Source of the DNA: Flammeovirgaceae bacterium
GTDB taxonomy: Bacteria > Bacteroidota > Bacteroidia > Cytophagales > Cyclobacteriaceae
Assembly: GCA_016709845.1 (NCBI GenBank)
Contig: JADJMA010000009.1
Coordinates: 1-64,000 of the forward strand
DNA length: 64,000 bases
Direction of reading: 5' to 3'
Part shown: in pieces, positions 30,814-41,344 of the stretch
Layout of the letters: every line of letters begins with the position of its first letter
Position numbering within the stretch: the first letter of the stretch is position 1
Position numbers and translations under genes: made by a program
The notes under the pieces: generated by a model
What the model saw: only the letters and a program-made list of their open reading frames with translations
What the model was told of the DNA's origin: nothing
Databases searched by the model: none

Positions 30814-31002
30814 TTACGCTTTATCAATTATTTTCTCTAAAATTTTTTTGGATCGATCAGTCTCCTGCATTAGGATGGCGTGACTAAGGCCTTCTTTACC
30901 TGTGCTCGTAGGTTTTGTATTCGCTACACTTAACGTAATAAATAAATCAGCTACGAATTGAAATTCGCCTTTATTACGAGGTGTAATTATTACTGATTTC
31001 AT
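30814..31002 (-). CDS. Small antitoxin-like protein without visible toxin
   Basis: This small protein of 62 residues begins MKSVIITPRNKGEFQFVADL and ends in a basic helix (QETDRSKKILEKIIDKA). The pattern of a short beta strand, a central helix and a charged C-terminal helix with SHAILMQETDR resembles small Bacteroidetes antitoxin-like proteins that precede a RelE- or PIN-type toxin. No toxin gene follows: the next gene on this strand is cutC. It may be an orphan antitoxin. I cannot assign it firmly. Confidence 0.45.
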   Translation of the reverse strand: MKSVIITPRNKGEFQFVADLFITLSVANTKPTSTGKEGLSHAILMQETDRSKKILEKIIDKA

Positions 31003-31026
31003 ATTCAAAGATAATTAACCCTATGT

Positions 31027-31988
31027 TTAATAGTAACTCTTGGCCTCAAACAATTCGTTTGGTACTTCTTCGCTCCTCACCGCATAGGTAAATCCTTTCT
31101 GCAACGCATAAGCTCCCACTTCACCATTCTTATTTAGCGCTAAAAATCCAACTTGCATTTCTTTTGACTTAATGGGTTGGTTTTTTACTATTCGTTGCAC
31201 CGCTTTTTCACACGCTTGCTGCGGTGTGTTTCCTTGTCGCATAAGTTCAACAACTAAATGGGACCCTACAATGCGTATTACTTCTTCTCCCACTCCCGTA
31301 GAAGTAGCGGCACCAATTTCATTATCGACAAATAGCGCAGCACCAATAATAGGTGAGTCTCCTACCCGGCCCTGCATTTTATAAGCCATGCCGCTAGTGG
31401 TACACGCGCCAGATAAATTCTGCTTACCATCCAGAGCAACAATTCCAATGGTATCATGGTTTTCAATATTGGCTACAGGCTTATACTTAGCTGTCTTCAG
31501 CCATTCTTTCCAGGCTTTTCAGATTCTTTGGTAAGCAATTTTTCTTTTTTAAATCCTTGCGATAACGCAAACTGAAGTGCGCCCTCTCCTACCAAAAAAA
31601 CATGCGGTGTGTTTTCCATCACTTTACGCGCCACCGAAACCGGATGTACTATGTGTTCCAAACATGCCACTGCACCACAGTTGGCAAACTCATCCATAAT
31701 GCACGAGTCCAACGTAACGCGGCCATCGCGATCGGGCGCTCCACCCAATCCTACTGTAGTTTCTTTTGGGTCACCTTCGGGTACCCACGCACCGGCTTCC
31801 ACCGCATCAAGTGCTCGCCCTCCATTTGAAAGAATTTTCCACGCTTCTACATTGGCACCTATTCCAAAATTCCATGTAGATACTACAACGGGTTTTGAAA
31901 CAACAACATTTTGTTTACCAAATAATTTGGTGATGGGCGCTAACGAGGCAAGTGCACCAAGTTGAATAAATTTTCTACGTGAAGCCAT
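31027..31988 (-). CDS. Isoaspartyl peptidase / L-asparaginase 2 family hydrolase, one frameshift
   Basis: This is an N-terminal-nucleophile hydrolase with a Tat-like leader (MASRRKFIQLGALASLAPIT). The alpha subunit region carries STWNFGIGANVEAWKIL and GLGGAPDRDGRVTLDSCIMD. The nucleophile threonine is in HDTIGIVALDGKQNL, after which the proenzyme would cleave itself. The frame breaks near 31500 (SEKPGKNG stop), and reading on as AWKEWLKTAKYKP joins the two parts. The total of about 320 residues is usual for glycosylasparaginase-like enzymes that release aspartate from N-linked or isoaspartyl substrates. It is probably periplasmic. Confidence 0.88.
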
Positions 31989-32037
31989 AATAGGAATTTA
32001 GATTTTAGAATGACGAATTACGATTTTAAGAATCAAT

Positions 32038-32478
32038 TTATTTATCAATTATTCTACGGGCTGTACGAAAGCGTTTTTCATAGTAGTCAGAATAAAGATT
32101 TGTTTCCACAACCCCAAGCGAAGTAGAGGCATGAATAAACTTCACATTGTCGCGGGCTTTAACTTCGGTTACAATGCCTACATGCGTAATCTCTCGTTTC
32201 TTCTTGCCCGTTGCGAAAAAGACAAGATCGCCAGCCATAATTTTTTTCCGTTTTATTTTCTTCCCAACCTGCGCTTGTCCCTCCGCGGTACGCGGCAATG
32301 TTAAACTAATTGATTGAAAAGCATTACCCGTAAGCCCTGAGCAATCCATGCCCACCCGGGTAGTGCCTCCATACTTATAAGGCGTGCCCGTAAACGTTCG
32401 CGCTGTCTTAATTATCACTTCAGCCACCTGCGCTTCGCGGGCTTTCCGCGCTGCACTGCAAGAGCAAAACAATATCAA
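32038..32478 (-). CDS. NlpC/P60-type C40 cysteine peptidase, lipoprotein
   Basis: This NlpC/P60 domain has catalytic C46 (MDCSGLTGN), H99 (ITHVGIV) and H116 (FIHAST), spanning residues 20-146. It is expected to cut peptide bonds of peptidoglycan stems. The N-terminus is a lipoprotein signal (LILFCSCSAA), with the lipidated cysteine probably in CSCSA. The reading extends upstream without an ATG (KINQLTRHHSGLFIFI), and the true start is probably near 32526 behind an indel or a rare start codon. The TTG at 32478 is only the first formal start. Confidence 0.88.
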   Translation of the reverse strand: MILFCSCSAARKAREAQVAEVIIKTARTFTGTPYKYGGTTRVGMDCSGLTGNAFQSISLTLPRTAEGQAQVGKKIKRKKIMAGDLVFFATGKKKREITHVGIVTEVKARDNVKFIHASTSLGVVETNLYSDYYEKRFRTARRIIDK

Positions 32479-32577
32479 AATGAAGATAAAAAGGCCCGAA
32501 TGATGACGGGTTAATTGATTAATTTTGTGGCTTGTTTAAAAAATAATCATACGATTCATTCAAAGTTACAGTAATTA

Positions 32578-34020
32578 ATGGCACACAATAAAGTAAACGA
32601 AGTCATGGCACTTAATTCTATTAACGATACTATCTTAGAACAATTACGTGCGCAGGTAGGTGAAGAGCATATTATTATCGATGAAGTGAGTCGAGCTGAA
32701 TACGGGCATGATAAAACGGAAGATTATCAATTTCTGCCAGACCTTGTGGTGAAGCCCGGAACCCCTCAGGAGATCAGTGAGATTCTGAAAGTATGTAACA
32801 CGTATAAAATACCGGTAACACCCCGGGGTGCTGGAACGGGATTGAGCGGTGGTGCTTTGCCCATTAATAAAGGAGTGGTGATTTCCATGGAGCGCTTTAA
32901 CAAGATTCTCTCTATTGATGAATTGAATCTTCAGGCAACGGTAGAGCCTGGTGTAATCACTGAAGTATTTCAAAATGCTGTAAAAGCAAAAGGTCTTTTC
33001 TATCCACCCGACCCCGCGAGTAGCGGCTCTTGCTTTTTAGGTGGTAACCTCGCCAATAATTCAGGTGGACCAAAAGCAGTAAAATATGGCGTAACCCGCG
33101 ATTATGTTATTAACATGGAGGTGGTATTACCAACTGGTGAAATTATCTGGACCGCAGCCAATGTATTGAAGAACTCCACCGGCTATAATCTTACGCAACT
33201 CATGTGCGGCAGTGAAGGCACGTTGGGGATTATTACTAAGATTGTCTTTAAGCTTCGGGGATTTCCGCAAAAAAATGTATTGCTGCTTATTCCTTTTGTT
33301 ACCAATGAAGAAGCTTGCAAAGCCATAGCCGCCATATTTGTGGAAGGCATCACACCTTCTGGAATGGAATTTTTTGAACGCGAAGCGGCTGCCAAAACAT
33401 TCGAATACTGCGAAAAGGTTTTAAACAGTCCCGTAACAACCCGCCTTGACAATAGCATGGACGCGTATGTGTTGTGTGAGCTCGATGGCAATGATGAGGA
33501 AGTATTGATGCGCGATGCGGAGCGGGTCATGAATGTGGTGGAAAAATTTCAATGTGGCGAAGTACTTTTTGCTGAAAGCAGTGCCCAGAAAGAAGAACTC
33601 TGGAAAGTGCGCAAAAATATTTCGCCAGCTGTTAACTGGTATACGTTAACGAAATCTGATGATGTTGTTGTTCCTCGTAACAACTTGCCCAAGTTGATTA
33701 AAGGCATAAAAGAAATTGGCAAGCAATATGGATTTAATACGGTTTGTTTTGGACACCTGGGTGATGGCAATCTTCACGTAAATATTTTAAAAGAAAACAT
33801 TAGCGAAAGCGATTGGGAAAATAAAATCCCGAAAGGCATTGGCGAAATTTTTAAACTCACGGTTAGTTTGGGTGGCACGCTATCAGGCGAGCACGGCATT
33901 GGAATTGCCAAGCGGCCCTACATGCCGATTGCTATGAGTGAAGTTAATCTGAATCTGATGCGGGGTATAAAAAAAGTGTTTGACCCGAATGGAATTCTTA
34001 ATCCGGGAAAAATCTTTTAG
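32578..34020 (+). CDS. glcD: FAD-linked oxidase, GlcD / D-lactate dehydrogenase type
   Basis: This intact 480-residue flavoprotein has an FAD-binding PCMH domain (PRGAGTGLSGGALPINKGVV, PDPASSGSCFLGGNLANNSG, GSEGTLGIITKIV) and a C-terminal FAD-oxidase cap (CFGHLGDGNLHVNIL, LSGEHGIGIAKRPYM). It oxidises a 2-hydroxy acid, glycolate or D-lactate, to the 2-oxo acid at the membrane. The GlcE and GlcF partners are absent nearby, which favours a D-lactate-type or stand-alone enzyme. The internal ATG at 32605 (MALNSINDTIL) is an equally good start. Confidence 0.9.
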   Translation: MAHNKVNEVMALNSINDTILEQLRAQVGEEHIIIDEVSRAEYGHDKTEDYQFLPDLVVKPGTPQEISEILKVCNTYKIPVTPRGAGTGLSGGALPINKGVVISMERFNKILSIDELNLQATVEPGVITEVFQNAVKAKGLFYPPDPASSGSCFLGGNLANNSGGPKAVKYGVTRDYVINMEVVLPTGEIIWTAANVLKNSTGYNLTQLMCGSEGTLGIITKIVFKLRGFPQKNVLLLIPFVTNEEACKAIAAIFVEGITPSGMEFFEREAAAKTFEYCEKVLNSPVTTRLDNSMDAYVLCELDGNDEEVLMRDAERVMNVVEKFQCGEVLFAESSAQKEELWKVRKNISPAVNWYTLTKSDDVVVPRNNLPKLIKGIKEIGKQYGFNTVCFGHLGDGNLHVNILKENISESDWENKIPKGIGEIFKLTVSLGGTLSGEHGIGIAKRPYMPIAMSEVNLNLMRGIKKVFDPNGILNPGKIF

Positions 34021-34041
34021 TCAAAATCTTGTTCGCAAACA

Positions 34042-34075
34042 AAAGAGACTGTCTTTATATAAGGACAGTCTCTTT
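34042..34075 (+). terminator. Intrinsic terminator after glcD
   Basis: AAAGAGACTGTC CTTTATATAAG-like loop GACAGTCTCTTT forms a 12 bp stem followed by GCTTA. It serves the glcD transcript and perhaps the convergent barrel gene. Confidence 0.75.
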
Positions 34076-34094
34076 GCTTATAATTAAAAAGTTC

Positions 34095-34917
34095 TTATTT
34101 GAACGAGCGCAGCGTTCCAAAATAATAATGCAATCCCACCTGCACACCCCTACCAGAAAATTAGCCCGGCCACCAAAAATTTCTGAAATATTTCCACTTT
34201 TAATAAATTGATAATATCCTCATTACGCATGTCCGTAAAGCTGTAGTTAGCTCTAACCTGCGTAGTTAAAAACAAATGTTTCGACAAATCAATATCCAGA
34301 CCAAAAGCAGCGGCCAATTGAAACTCGGTCTTTTTAAAATCATTTAATTTCTTGTCGAGCAGCGTGGTTGTGGGCACATCGCTTGGAAGCTCATACGTTC
34401 CATTTCCTTTATCAATGGCTGATGGATAATCATCCTTAATGGTAGCGAAGTCCATTCCGTCCGGAATTTGGTAATTACCAGCACTGGTTGTTAGCGTTTC
34501 AATGCCACTATTCATAATTCCAAGCTGGGGTCCAAAATTGAAGTTACCCCTCACGCTACCGCTTCCTCCACCCATAAACTTCATTAACAACGGAATGTTG
34601 ATGTACTGTACATCTATCTTTCTGGTACCAGCTATCTGTTTTGCGGTATTAATAACATCATAAATCTGACCTTGTTTTGAGATGATCGACTCCAATTGCA
34701 AGCCAAATTTATTTCCAAAGTCCATACCAAAACTAAAACCTACCGGTGCCCAGTTATAGGTGTAGGTTGAACTATAACGCGGGTCTTCACTTAGCCCTTT
34801 ATCTAAAACAAAGGTTGCATTGTAAGCTGTGGTGGCGCCAACGTGTATTTGAGCCTTCGCTTGTATCGCTGCCAGAATAAAAAATGAGAAAGCAATCCAG
34901 TAGATTTTTGATTTCAT
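34095..34917 (-). CDS. PorT-like outer-membrane beta-barrel protein, frameshifted near its end
   Basis: A signal peptide (MKSKIYWIAFSFFILAAIQAKAQ) is followed by alternating barrel strands (IHVGATTAYNATFV, VGFSFGMDFGNKFGLQLESI, INIPLLMKFMG, FNFGPQLGIM, LAAAFGLDIDLSKHLFLTTQ, VRANYSFTD), matching the OMP_b-brl_2 / PorT-like family. As given the frame ends at 34150 (LVAGLIFW). Two small indels would continue it as GGRANFLVGVQVGLHYYFGT and LRSFK with a stop at 34095. Function is unknown beyond outer-membrane location. Confidence 0.8.
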
Positions 34918-35106
34918 ATGTTTAACTTTTGCGTTAATTTCTGTAAATCTATATTAAGTAACCCCTTATTAAGTTCATAAATCTATAAAAAAGGTACGCA
35001 TATTATTATTTGTCACCCAGCTTATTGCCAATTGATAAACATAAAGGAGTTAAAAATCACAAAAAGAAGACTTTATCTCATCTATTTTATAAACATTATT
35101 TAGAAC

Positions 35107-37003
35107 GTGTGCGGAATAACTGGTGTATTTGCCTTTAACCTGGTCGGTAAGTTTAACATGATTCATGTAACAGCTGCTACCATGGCGTTACAGAAACGAG
35201 GCCCGGATTTTCAGGACATTTACCTCGATGAGTTTGTTGCGTTGGGTCATCGCAGACTTTCTATTATTGACACGCGCGCTGTGGCTCACCAGCCCATGCA
35301 CGATATAACAAAGCGTTATACCATAATCTTTAATGGCGAAATCTTCAATTATCGGGAGCTTAAGATTGAATTGGAAGCAAGGGGAGTCTCTTTAACTCTG
35401 AATCCGACACAGAAGTACTTTTAAATCTTTTTATTCTTGAAAAAGAAAATTGTTTGAACCGACTCAACGGTTTCTTTTCCTTCTGCATTTATGATAAGCA
35501 GGAACAAACTTTCTTTTTAGCACGAGATCGCTACGGTATCAAGCCGCTGCTTTATCTGTTTGATGAAGATAAATTTCTGTTTGGCTCTGAAATGAAGGCC
35601 CTTGTTGAATACGGCATTGATAAGGAGATTGATTTTCAATCGCTCCACTCCTACCTGCAACTCAATTATATTCCGGCACCGGCCACCATCTTTACCCATG
35701 TAAAAAAGTTGATGCCCGGTCATTACTTAAAGGTTAGTTACAAAAAGCTTGAAACTCATTGCTACTACACAATCCCCGAACAGGAAAATCAAAAACCACC
35801 TTTCGATTATACAGAATCAAAAAATAAACTTGTTGAGTTGCTGGAAGATTCTGTAAAGAGAAGATTAATCTCAGACGTACCACTCGGTTCTTTTCTAAGT
35901 GGTGGAATTGATTCGTCAGTTATCACCACACTGGCTACCAAACACAAGCCCGACCTTCACACATTTTCAATTGGGTTTAAAGACGAAAAGTTTTTGACGA
36001 AACGCACTATGCCAAACGCGTGGCTAATCATCTTAAAACCAATCATACGGTATTCTCCTTAACAAATGATGATTTGCTGGCTCATCTCCATCATACTTTA
36101 GATTATTTAGATGAACCCTTTGCTGATTCATCCGCACTCAATGTTTTTATTTTAAGTAAAGAAACCCGCAAGCATGCAACGGTTGCCCTGTCGGGCGATG
36201 GTGCCGATGAGTTACTGGCTGGTTATAATAAACACGCAGCCTTTCAACGAATTATAAATAAAGGCTGGCAGGAAAATCTGATTGGAGGGTTAGCACCAAT
36301 TTGGAAGTTATTACCTCAATCCAGAAATAGTGCATGGAGCAATAAGTTTCGCCAACTCACCCGCTTTGCAGAAGGCATGAAGCTCACCAGTCAAGATCGC
36401 TATTGGCAATGGGCTGGTTTTGCAAAAGAAGCACAAGCCTTTGATCTTCTTTCTGGTCAATCAAAAGAAAAATTTAATCAACAGGATTATGAAAAGAGAA
36501 AGCAGGATTTGTTGAAAACCATACCTGCCCATGAATCGATGCGTGATATATTATTAACTGATGTAAACTTGGTACTACCCAACGATATGCTTACCAAAGT
36601 TGATCTTATGAGTATGGCGCATGGTTTGGAGATACGGGTACCCTTTCTGGATTATCGATTGGTGAATTTTATTTTCAGCCTTCCGGATGATTATAAAATA
36701 ACCCGATCCATTCGCAAGCGAATCCTTCAAGATGCTTTTCGAGATGTTTTGCCCAAAGAACTTTACAACCGACCTAAGAAAGGGTTTGAAGTTCCGTTGC
36801 TAAAATGGTTTCGCAAAGAATTGAAATCCTGGATTACCGAAGATCTGCTCGCTGAAAAGTATATTCAGGAACAGGGAATTTTTTCGTACTCCGAAATAAA
36901 GAAACTTTTAAATCAACTCTTCTCAACCAATCCACAGGATGCACCCGCCCGGATTTGGGCTTTAATAGTCTTTCAAAGTTGGTATAGAAAATATATCCGA
37001 TAG
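35107..37003 (+). CDS. asnB: Asparagine synthase (glutamine-hydrolysing), two frameshifts
   Basis: The chain begins with GTG (MCGITGVFAF), so Cys2 becomes the N-terminal nucleophile of the glutaminase domain (KRGPDFQD, LGHRRLSIID, FNGEIFNYREL). Frame changes at about 35400-35440 (LNPTQKYF stop) and about 35995-36030 separate three pieces. The synthetase domain has the ATP site SDVPLGSFLSGGIDSSVI and continues with VALSGDGADELLAGYN, and TKVDLMSMAHGLEIRVPFLD. The total of about 630 residues is right for AsnB, which makes asparagine from aspartate, glutamine and ATP. The barrel gene lies upstream and the nuclease gene is convergent. Confidence 0.9.
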
Positions 37004-37004
37004 A

Positions 37005-37766
37005 TCAACCATCAATCTGGTTCAGCAATCCGGCTAACCTAACACCGGCCTGCAGCATTCTTGTATTGGCAATCGAAAAATATTTATACGAATATTGATA
37101 GCTGAGATTTGAATTTCCAATATCGTAAACCTGAGGTCGATAGCTTACCGATTCCATAGCCCAGTCGCGCACACCGGTACTCTGCCACTTTTTAATTGTT
37201 TCTTTATCAGGTGTACCAAATGATAGCGCTAACTCGGTATAACTTAATTTCGAGTCGTCAATCATTTCGCTGTCCCAAACCCGGTGTAGATTCGATTCGC
37301 TTCTAAACCATTTAACTTTTACATCATTTCCACCTCGGTCGCCCGGCTTACCCACGTGCAAGGGCTGATGCAAATCTCCCACCATGTGTACGAGCATCTT
37401 CAGATATTCCTGCTCTTGTTTTGGTGTTAATTTACCAGCTTTTAAATCTTTTGTAAATTTCTCTATCATCATCACAACCTTCCCATCAAGGTTATTTTCC
37501 ACATCTTCATACCGGCCGCCATCCGGTATGGTAGTCCAATGCCAGTCGGTTGTATAGTTATAGGTAGAATCCGACCGGATTTCGTCCATCCAGGTGCTGG
37601 CCATGGCCAAGGATTCGCCACCTAAAATCTGATTAATACGTTTCTTTGCTTTCGCGGTTAAATACCGTTCAGCAATAAGGCCCGTGGCCCGATGGCCGGT
37701 TGCCCCCCATCCAAAGCCATCTGTTAAAACAAGCAGGGCAAAAAATCCTAAAATCAGCTTTTTCAT
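37005..37766 (-). CDS. S1/P1-type zinc nuclease
   Basis: The signal peptide is cleaved before W20, which becomes the N-terminal Trp that binds zinc in this family (GWGATGHRATGLIAE). Other zinc ligands lie in MVHMVGDLHQPLHVGKPGDR and HRVWDSEMID. The 253-residue size fits P1/S1 nucleases, which cut single-stranded DNA and RNA and can remove 3'-phosphates. It is expected in the periplasm or outside the cell and probably helps to use external nucleic acid. It is intact and convergent with asnB, with one base between their stops. Confidence 0.92.
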   Translation of the reverse strand: MKKLILGFFALLVLTDGFGWGATGHRATGLIAERYLTAKAKKRINQILGGESLAMASTWMDEIRSDSTYNYTTDWHWTTIPDGGRYEDVENNLDGKVVMMIEKFTKDLKAGKLTPKQEQEYLKMLVHMVGDLHQPLHVGKPGDRGGNDVKVKWFRSESNLHRVWDSEMIDDSKLSYTELALSFGTPDKETIKKWQSTGVRDWAMESVSYRPQVYDIGNSNLSYQYSYKYFSIANTRMLQAGVRLAGLLNQIDG

Positions 37767-37948
37767 ATTTTCTATCTGTTGGCTGCAATATTAAGATTTT
37801 CATGCATTCTAAAATTTCTTAGCGATGATAATAACATTAATTTTGGTATAAACGGTATAACCAATGGGCAAAGTCCATCATTCTTGTCAGCACACTTTTT
37901 TTCAGGAAGTTTTGAAATGTTGCCGGCTTACATCTAACTTCTATTTAA

Positions 37949-38666
37949 ATGTCTAATCGCCAAGCGCTCTTTCTAAATTTTGACATTAAAGCCCAACCCG
38001 ATGAGGTAACCTGCGGACCCACCTGTTTGCACGCGTTATACAAGTACTACCGCGATGATATTGGACTTAAAGATGTCATTCAGGAAGTGAAAAGCCTGAA
38101 AAGTGGGGGTACTTTGGCCGTGATGCTAGGCAACCATGCGTTACAGCGAGGGTATAAGGCACACCTCTATACCTACACCCTGAACGTATTTGATCCTTCG
38201 TGGGTTTTCGTCCTCAACGCCTAAACTGACTACCGCCCTGAGACAACAAATGCGCTATAAAGTCAAAAAGAAAAAACTATTAGTTGCTTCGCGCGCATAC
38301 ATAAAATTTTTGGAGGCTGGGGGTCGGATATACCATAAAGAACTTAATGCTGAACTTATTAAGGGCTATCTTAAAAAATCGATTCCGATCCTTACCGGTC
38401 TTAGCGCTACCTATCTATATGGTACCACCCGTGAAATGTCCGATAGTGGTAAATTTGATAGTATAAAGGGCGAACCTGTTGGTCATTTTGTAATCATAAA
38501 TGGGTATGATGAAGCCACGCAAACCGTTTATCTGGCCGATCCGATGAATCCGAATCCACTTAAAAGTCAATATTACAGCGTAAATTTTGATCGGTTAATT
38601 AATAGCATCATGTTGGGTATCGTTACCTACGATGCCAATCTACTTATCATTGAACCAAACCACTAG
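37949..38666 (+). CDS. C39-like papain-fold peptidase of an amide-ligase cluster, one frameshift
   Basis: The N-terminal part has the C39-like cysteine motif DEVTCGPTCLHALYKYY. After a frame break near 38205 (DPSWV joined to FSSTPKLTTALRQQ) the second part holds GHFVIINGYDEATQTVYLAD, with the catalytic histidine and an aspartate. The total is about 240 residues. Such peptidases are found next to RimK-like ligases and GCS2 enzymes and may process or trim the product. It has no leader-exporter domain, unlike bacteriocin C39 peptidases. It lies two bases before the RimK-like gene and starts the operon. Confidence 0.8.
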
Positions 38667-38668
38667 GT

Positions 38669-40112
38669 ATGCCGAAACTGATTGTAGTTGAAAAACCGGA
38701 AAATTGGTACCTGAGTGTGCGCGATGTGGAGGTAATTTCCCCCGATCGATACATTACCGATCCCACGTATCAGGAAGCAAAAGGCATTAGAGTTCTTAAT
38801 CTTTGCAAATCGTATCAGTACCAAAGTGAAGGCTACTATGTATCCTTGTTAGCTGAAGCCCGGGGACATAAAGTGTTACCCGAAGTATCAACGATTCAAG
38901 ACTTTCGGTTTCCCTCTATCCTTCGCGATGACTCGCTTGATTTTGATGTTCTTATTCAAAATACATTCAAGAATGAAAATTCAGATAAAGTAGAACTCAA
39001 CATTTATTTTGGTTCAACAAAATCAGAAACGCATAATCGACTTGCCCTTCAACTCTTTCAAATGGTGCAGGCTCCTTCGGTACGGGCCGTTTTTTCTAAA
39101 AAGAATAAATGGGTACTTCAAAGTATCAAGCCCATTAGTTTAAGTGAAGTTCCGGCTGACGATAAGCCACTGCTCATTCAGGCATTGGAACGATATCTAT
39201 TGCGTAAGCGTGACTTTAGGCCAGACAAAAAGAAATATGATCTCGCTATTCTCGTTAATCCAGAGGATAAAAACCCACCTTCAGATGACCGCGCTCTAAA
39301 ACGATTTTATCGTGCTGCCATTGAAGCTGGATTCAATACCGAGTTTATCACCAAAAATGATTTGGATCAGATCATTCAGTATGACGCACTCTTTATACGC
39401 GAAACTACCAACGTAAACCATCACACGTTCCGGTTTGCCAAAAAAGCAGAATCACTCGGCCTTGTGGTTATTGATGACCCCGACTCAATACTAAAGTGTA
39501 CTAACAAAGTATATCTGCACGAACTGCTAAACTCTCATAAAATACTTACACCAAAAGCTTTTGTAATAACGGAAGATAACTGTGATAACTGGAAAGCAAA
39601 ATGAGTTTCCCCTTTATCTTAAAGCAACCGGATGGTGCGTTTTCCAAAGGCGTGTTTAAGATCGAATCTTACAAGAGTTTAAGAAAGTTCGTGAGAGCAT
39701 GTTCGAAAAATCAGATCTGCTCATCGCACAGGAATTTTTACCCACCTCATTCGACTGGCGTGTAGGCGTTATTGACGGGCAGGTGATTTATGTCTGCAAA
39801 TATTTTATGGCTACCAAACATTGGCAAATTGTAAACTGGAATGCCAAAGAACAATCCAGAGATGGCGATGTGGAATGTATTGCCATTGATCAGGCTCCTT
39901 CGGGTTTGTTGAAAACAGCCGTTAAGGCAACCTTGCTTATTGGTAAAGGGTTGTATGGCGTAGACATGAAAGAGATTGACGGTAAGTTTTATGTAATTGA
40001 AATTAATGACAACCCGAATATTGATGCGGGCATTGAAGACAAAATCTTAAAAGAGCGCCTTTACGAAATAATCATGGAAGTGTTTCTTACCCGCATCAAA
40101 TCTCAAAAATGA
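38669..40112 (+). CDS. RimK-like ATP-grasp ligase with N-terminal RLAN domain, one frameshift
   Basis: The first 150 residues (LIVVEKPENWYLSV, YQSEGYYVSLLAEARGHKVL) form the RLAN-type domain found ahead of RimK-like ligases. The ATP-grasp part has IRETTNVNHHTFRFAKKAES, IDDPDSILKCTNKVYLHELL, then after a frame break near 39600-39690 continues with PFILKQPDGAFSKGVFKI and AQEFLPTSFDWRVGVIDGQV, and VIEINDNPNIDAG for metal binding. These enzymes form amide bonds between a carboxylate and an amino group, for example adding glutamate to a peptide. It overlaps the GCS2 gene by ATGA. Confidence 0.87.
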
Positions 40113-41341
40113 CATCTTCCTCTTATCATCTCTTTGACGGCTTTGGCATTGAGTTGGAGTACATGATTGTTGATAAAAACACTTTACATGTAAAATCCAT
40201 TGCCGATGAATTGCTCAAACATGAGTTAGGAAGTATGGGAAGTGATTTCGAAAATGGAATGATCACTTGGTCTAACGAGTTGGTATTGCATGTTATCGAA
40301 ATCAAATCAACCCGCCCCGAAGCTGATTTACAAAGTCTCGAAAAGGCGTTTGCTGAAAATGTGATTCGAATAAATAAGATTCTGGAAAAATGGAATGCCA
40401 TGCTGCTACCAACAGCGGCCCATCCGTTCATGAATCCATTTACCGATACCAAACTTTGGCCGCATGATAATAATGATGTGTATGCGCTCTACGATAAACT
40501 TTTTGACTCCAAAGGTCATGGCTGGTCGAACTTACAAAGCACCCACCTTAATTTACCTTTTCATGGCGATGAAGAGTTTGCAAAACTTCATGCAGCCATT
40601 CGATTGATCTTGCCGTTACTCCCAGCCTTGTGTGCGAGTTCTCCTATATTGGATAGTTGTGTTTCAGGGATGCTCGATACCCGGTTAAAATTTTATAAAA
40701 CGAATCAGGCTAAAATTCCGGTGCTTACCGGCAGCGTGATACCCGAAGAAGTTTACACATTCGAAGATTACAAAAAGACCATCTATCAACCTATTGAAAA
40801 AGCAATAGCACCCCATGATGCCGAGCAGATACTTGATTCGGTTTGGGTAAACTCCCGCGGGGCAATTGCCCGATTCGATCGTGGTTCGATTGAAATTCGG
40901 GTTATGGATATTCAGGAATGTCCGGCAGCCGATCTTGCGATTGTCAATCTTGTTGTTGAAACCCTTAAGCTTTTTGTATCCGAAAAATTTATAAGTCTTG
41001 GCGAACAAAAACAAATCAAAACAGATTCGCTTTTCAATCTCTTTAATCGAGCGATCATCACGGGTCTGACTACCCGCGTTGAGGACGCTACCGTTCTTGC
41101 CGCCTTTGGCATGAAAACTTCCTGCACTATAAAAGAAATCTGGCAGGCGATGCTACTTCATATGCCGGACAAAACCGGGTATCAAGGCCAATGGTTAAAA
41201 ATAATTGAAAGCATTTTAGAAAACGGTTCGCTCTCTGAACGCATTCTGCATGCCTTAGAGCATGACGCCTCCTTAAAGAACATGGAGACTGTTTACCGCA
41301 GGCTAAGTCTCTGCCTTCAGGAAAATAAATTATTCATATAG
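40109..41341 (+). CDS. GCS2-type carboxylate-amine ligase
   Basis: This intact 410-residue protein is of the glutamate-cysteine-ligase 2 fold (YbdK/COG2170 type). Typical parts are FGIELEYMIVDK, the metal-binding glutamates in that strand, LVLHVIEIKSTRPEADL, LLPTAAHPFMNP, LQSTHLNLPFHGDEE, and SRGAIARFDRGSIEIRVMDI. The family joins glutamate or another carboxylate to an amine using ATP. Here it follows a RimK-like ligase with a four-base overlap, so the two enzymes probably build a small peptide or amide together. The substrate is unknown. Confidence 0.9.
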   Translation: MTSSSYHLFDGFGIELEYMIVDKNTLHVKSIADELLKHELGSMGSDFENGMITWSNELVLHVIEIKSTRPEADLQSLEKAFAENVIRINKILEKWNAMLLPTAAHPFMNPFTDTKLWPHDNNDVYALYDKLFDSKGHGWSNLQSTHLNLPFHGDEEFAKLHAAIRLILPLLPALCASSPILDSCVSGMLDTRLKFYKTNQAKIPVLTGSVIPEEVYTFEDYKKTIYQPIEKAIAPHDAEQILDSVWVNSRGAIARFDRGSIEIRVMDIQECPAADLAIVNLVVETLKLFVSEKFISLGEQKQIKTDSLFNLFNRAIITGLTTRVEDATVLAAFGMKTSCTIKEIWQAMLLHMPDKTGYQGQWLKIIESILENGSLSERILHALEHDASLKNMETVYRRLSLCLQENKLFI

Positions 41342-41344
41342 CTG

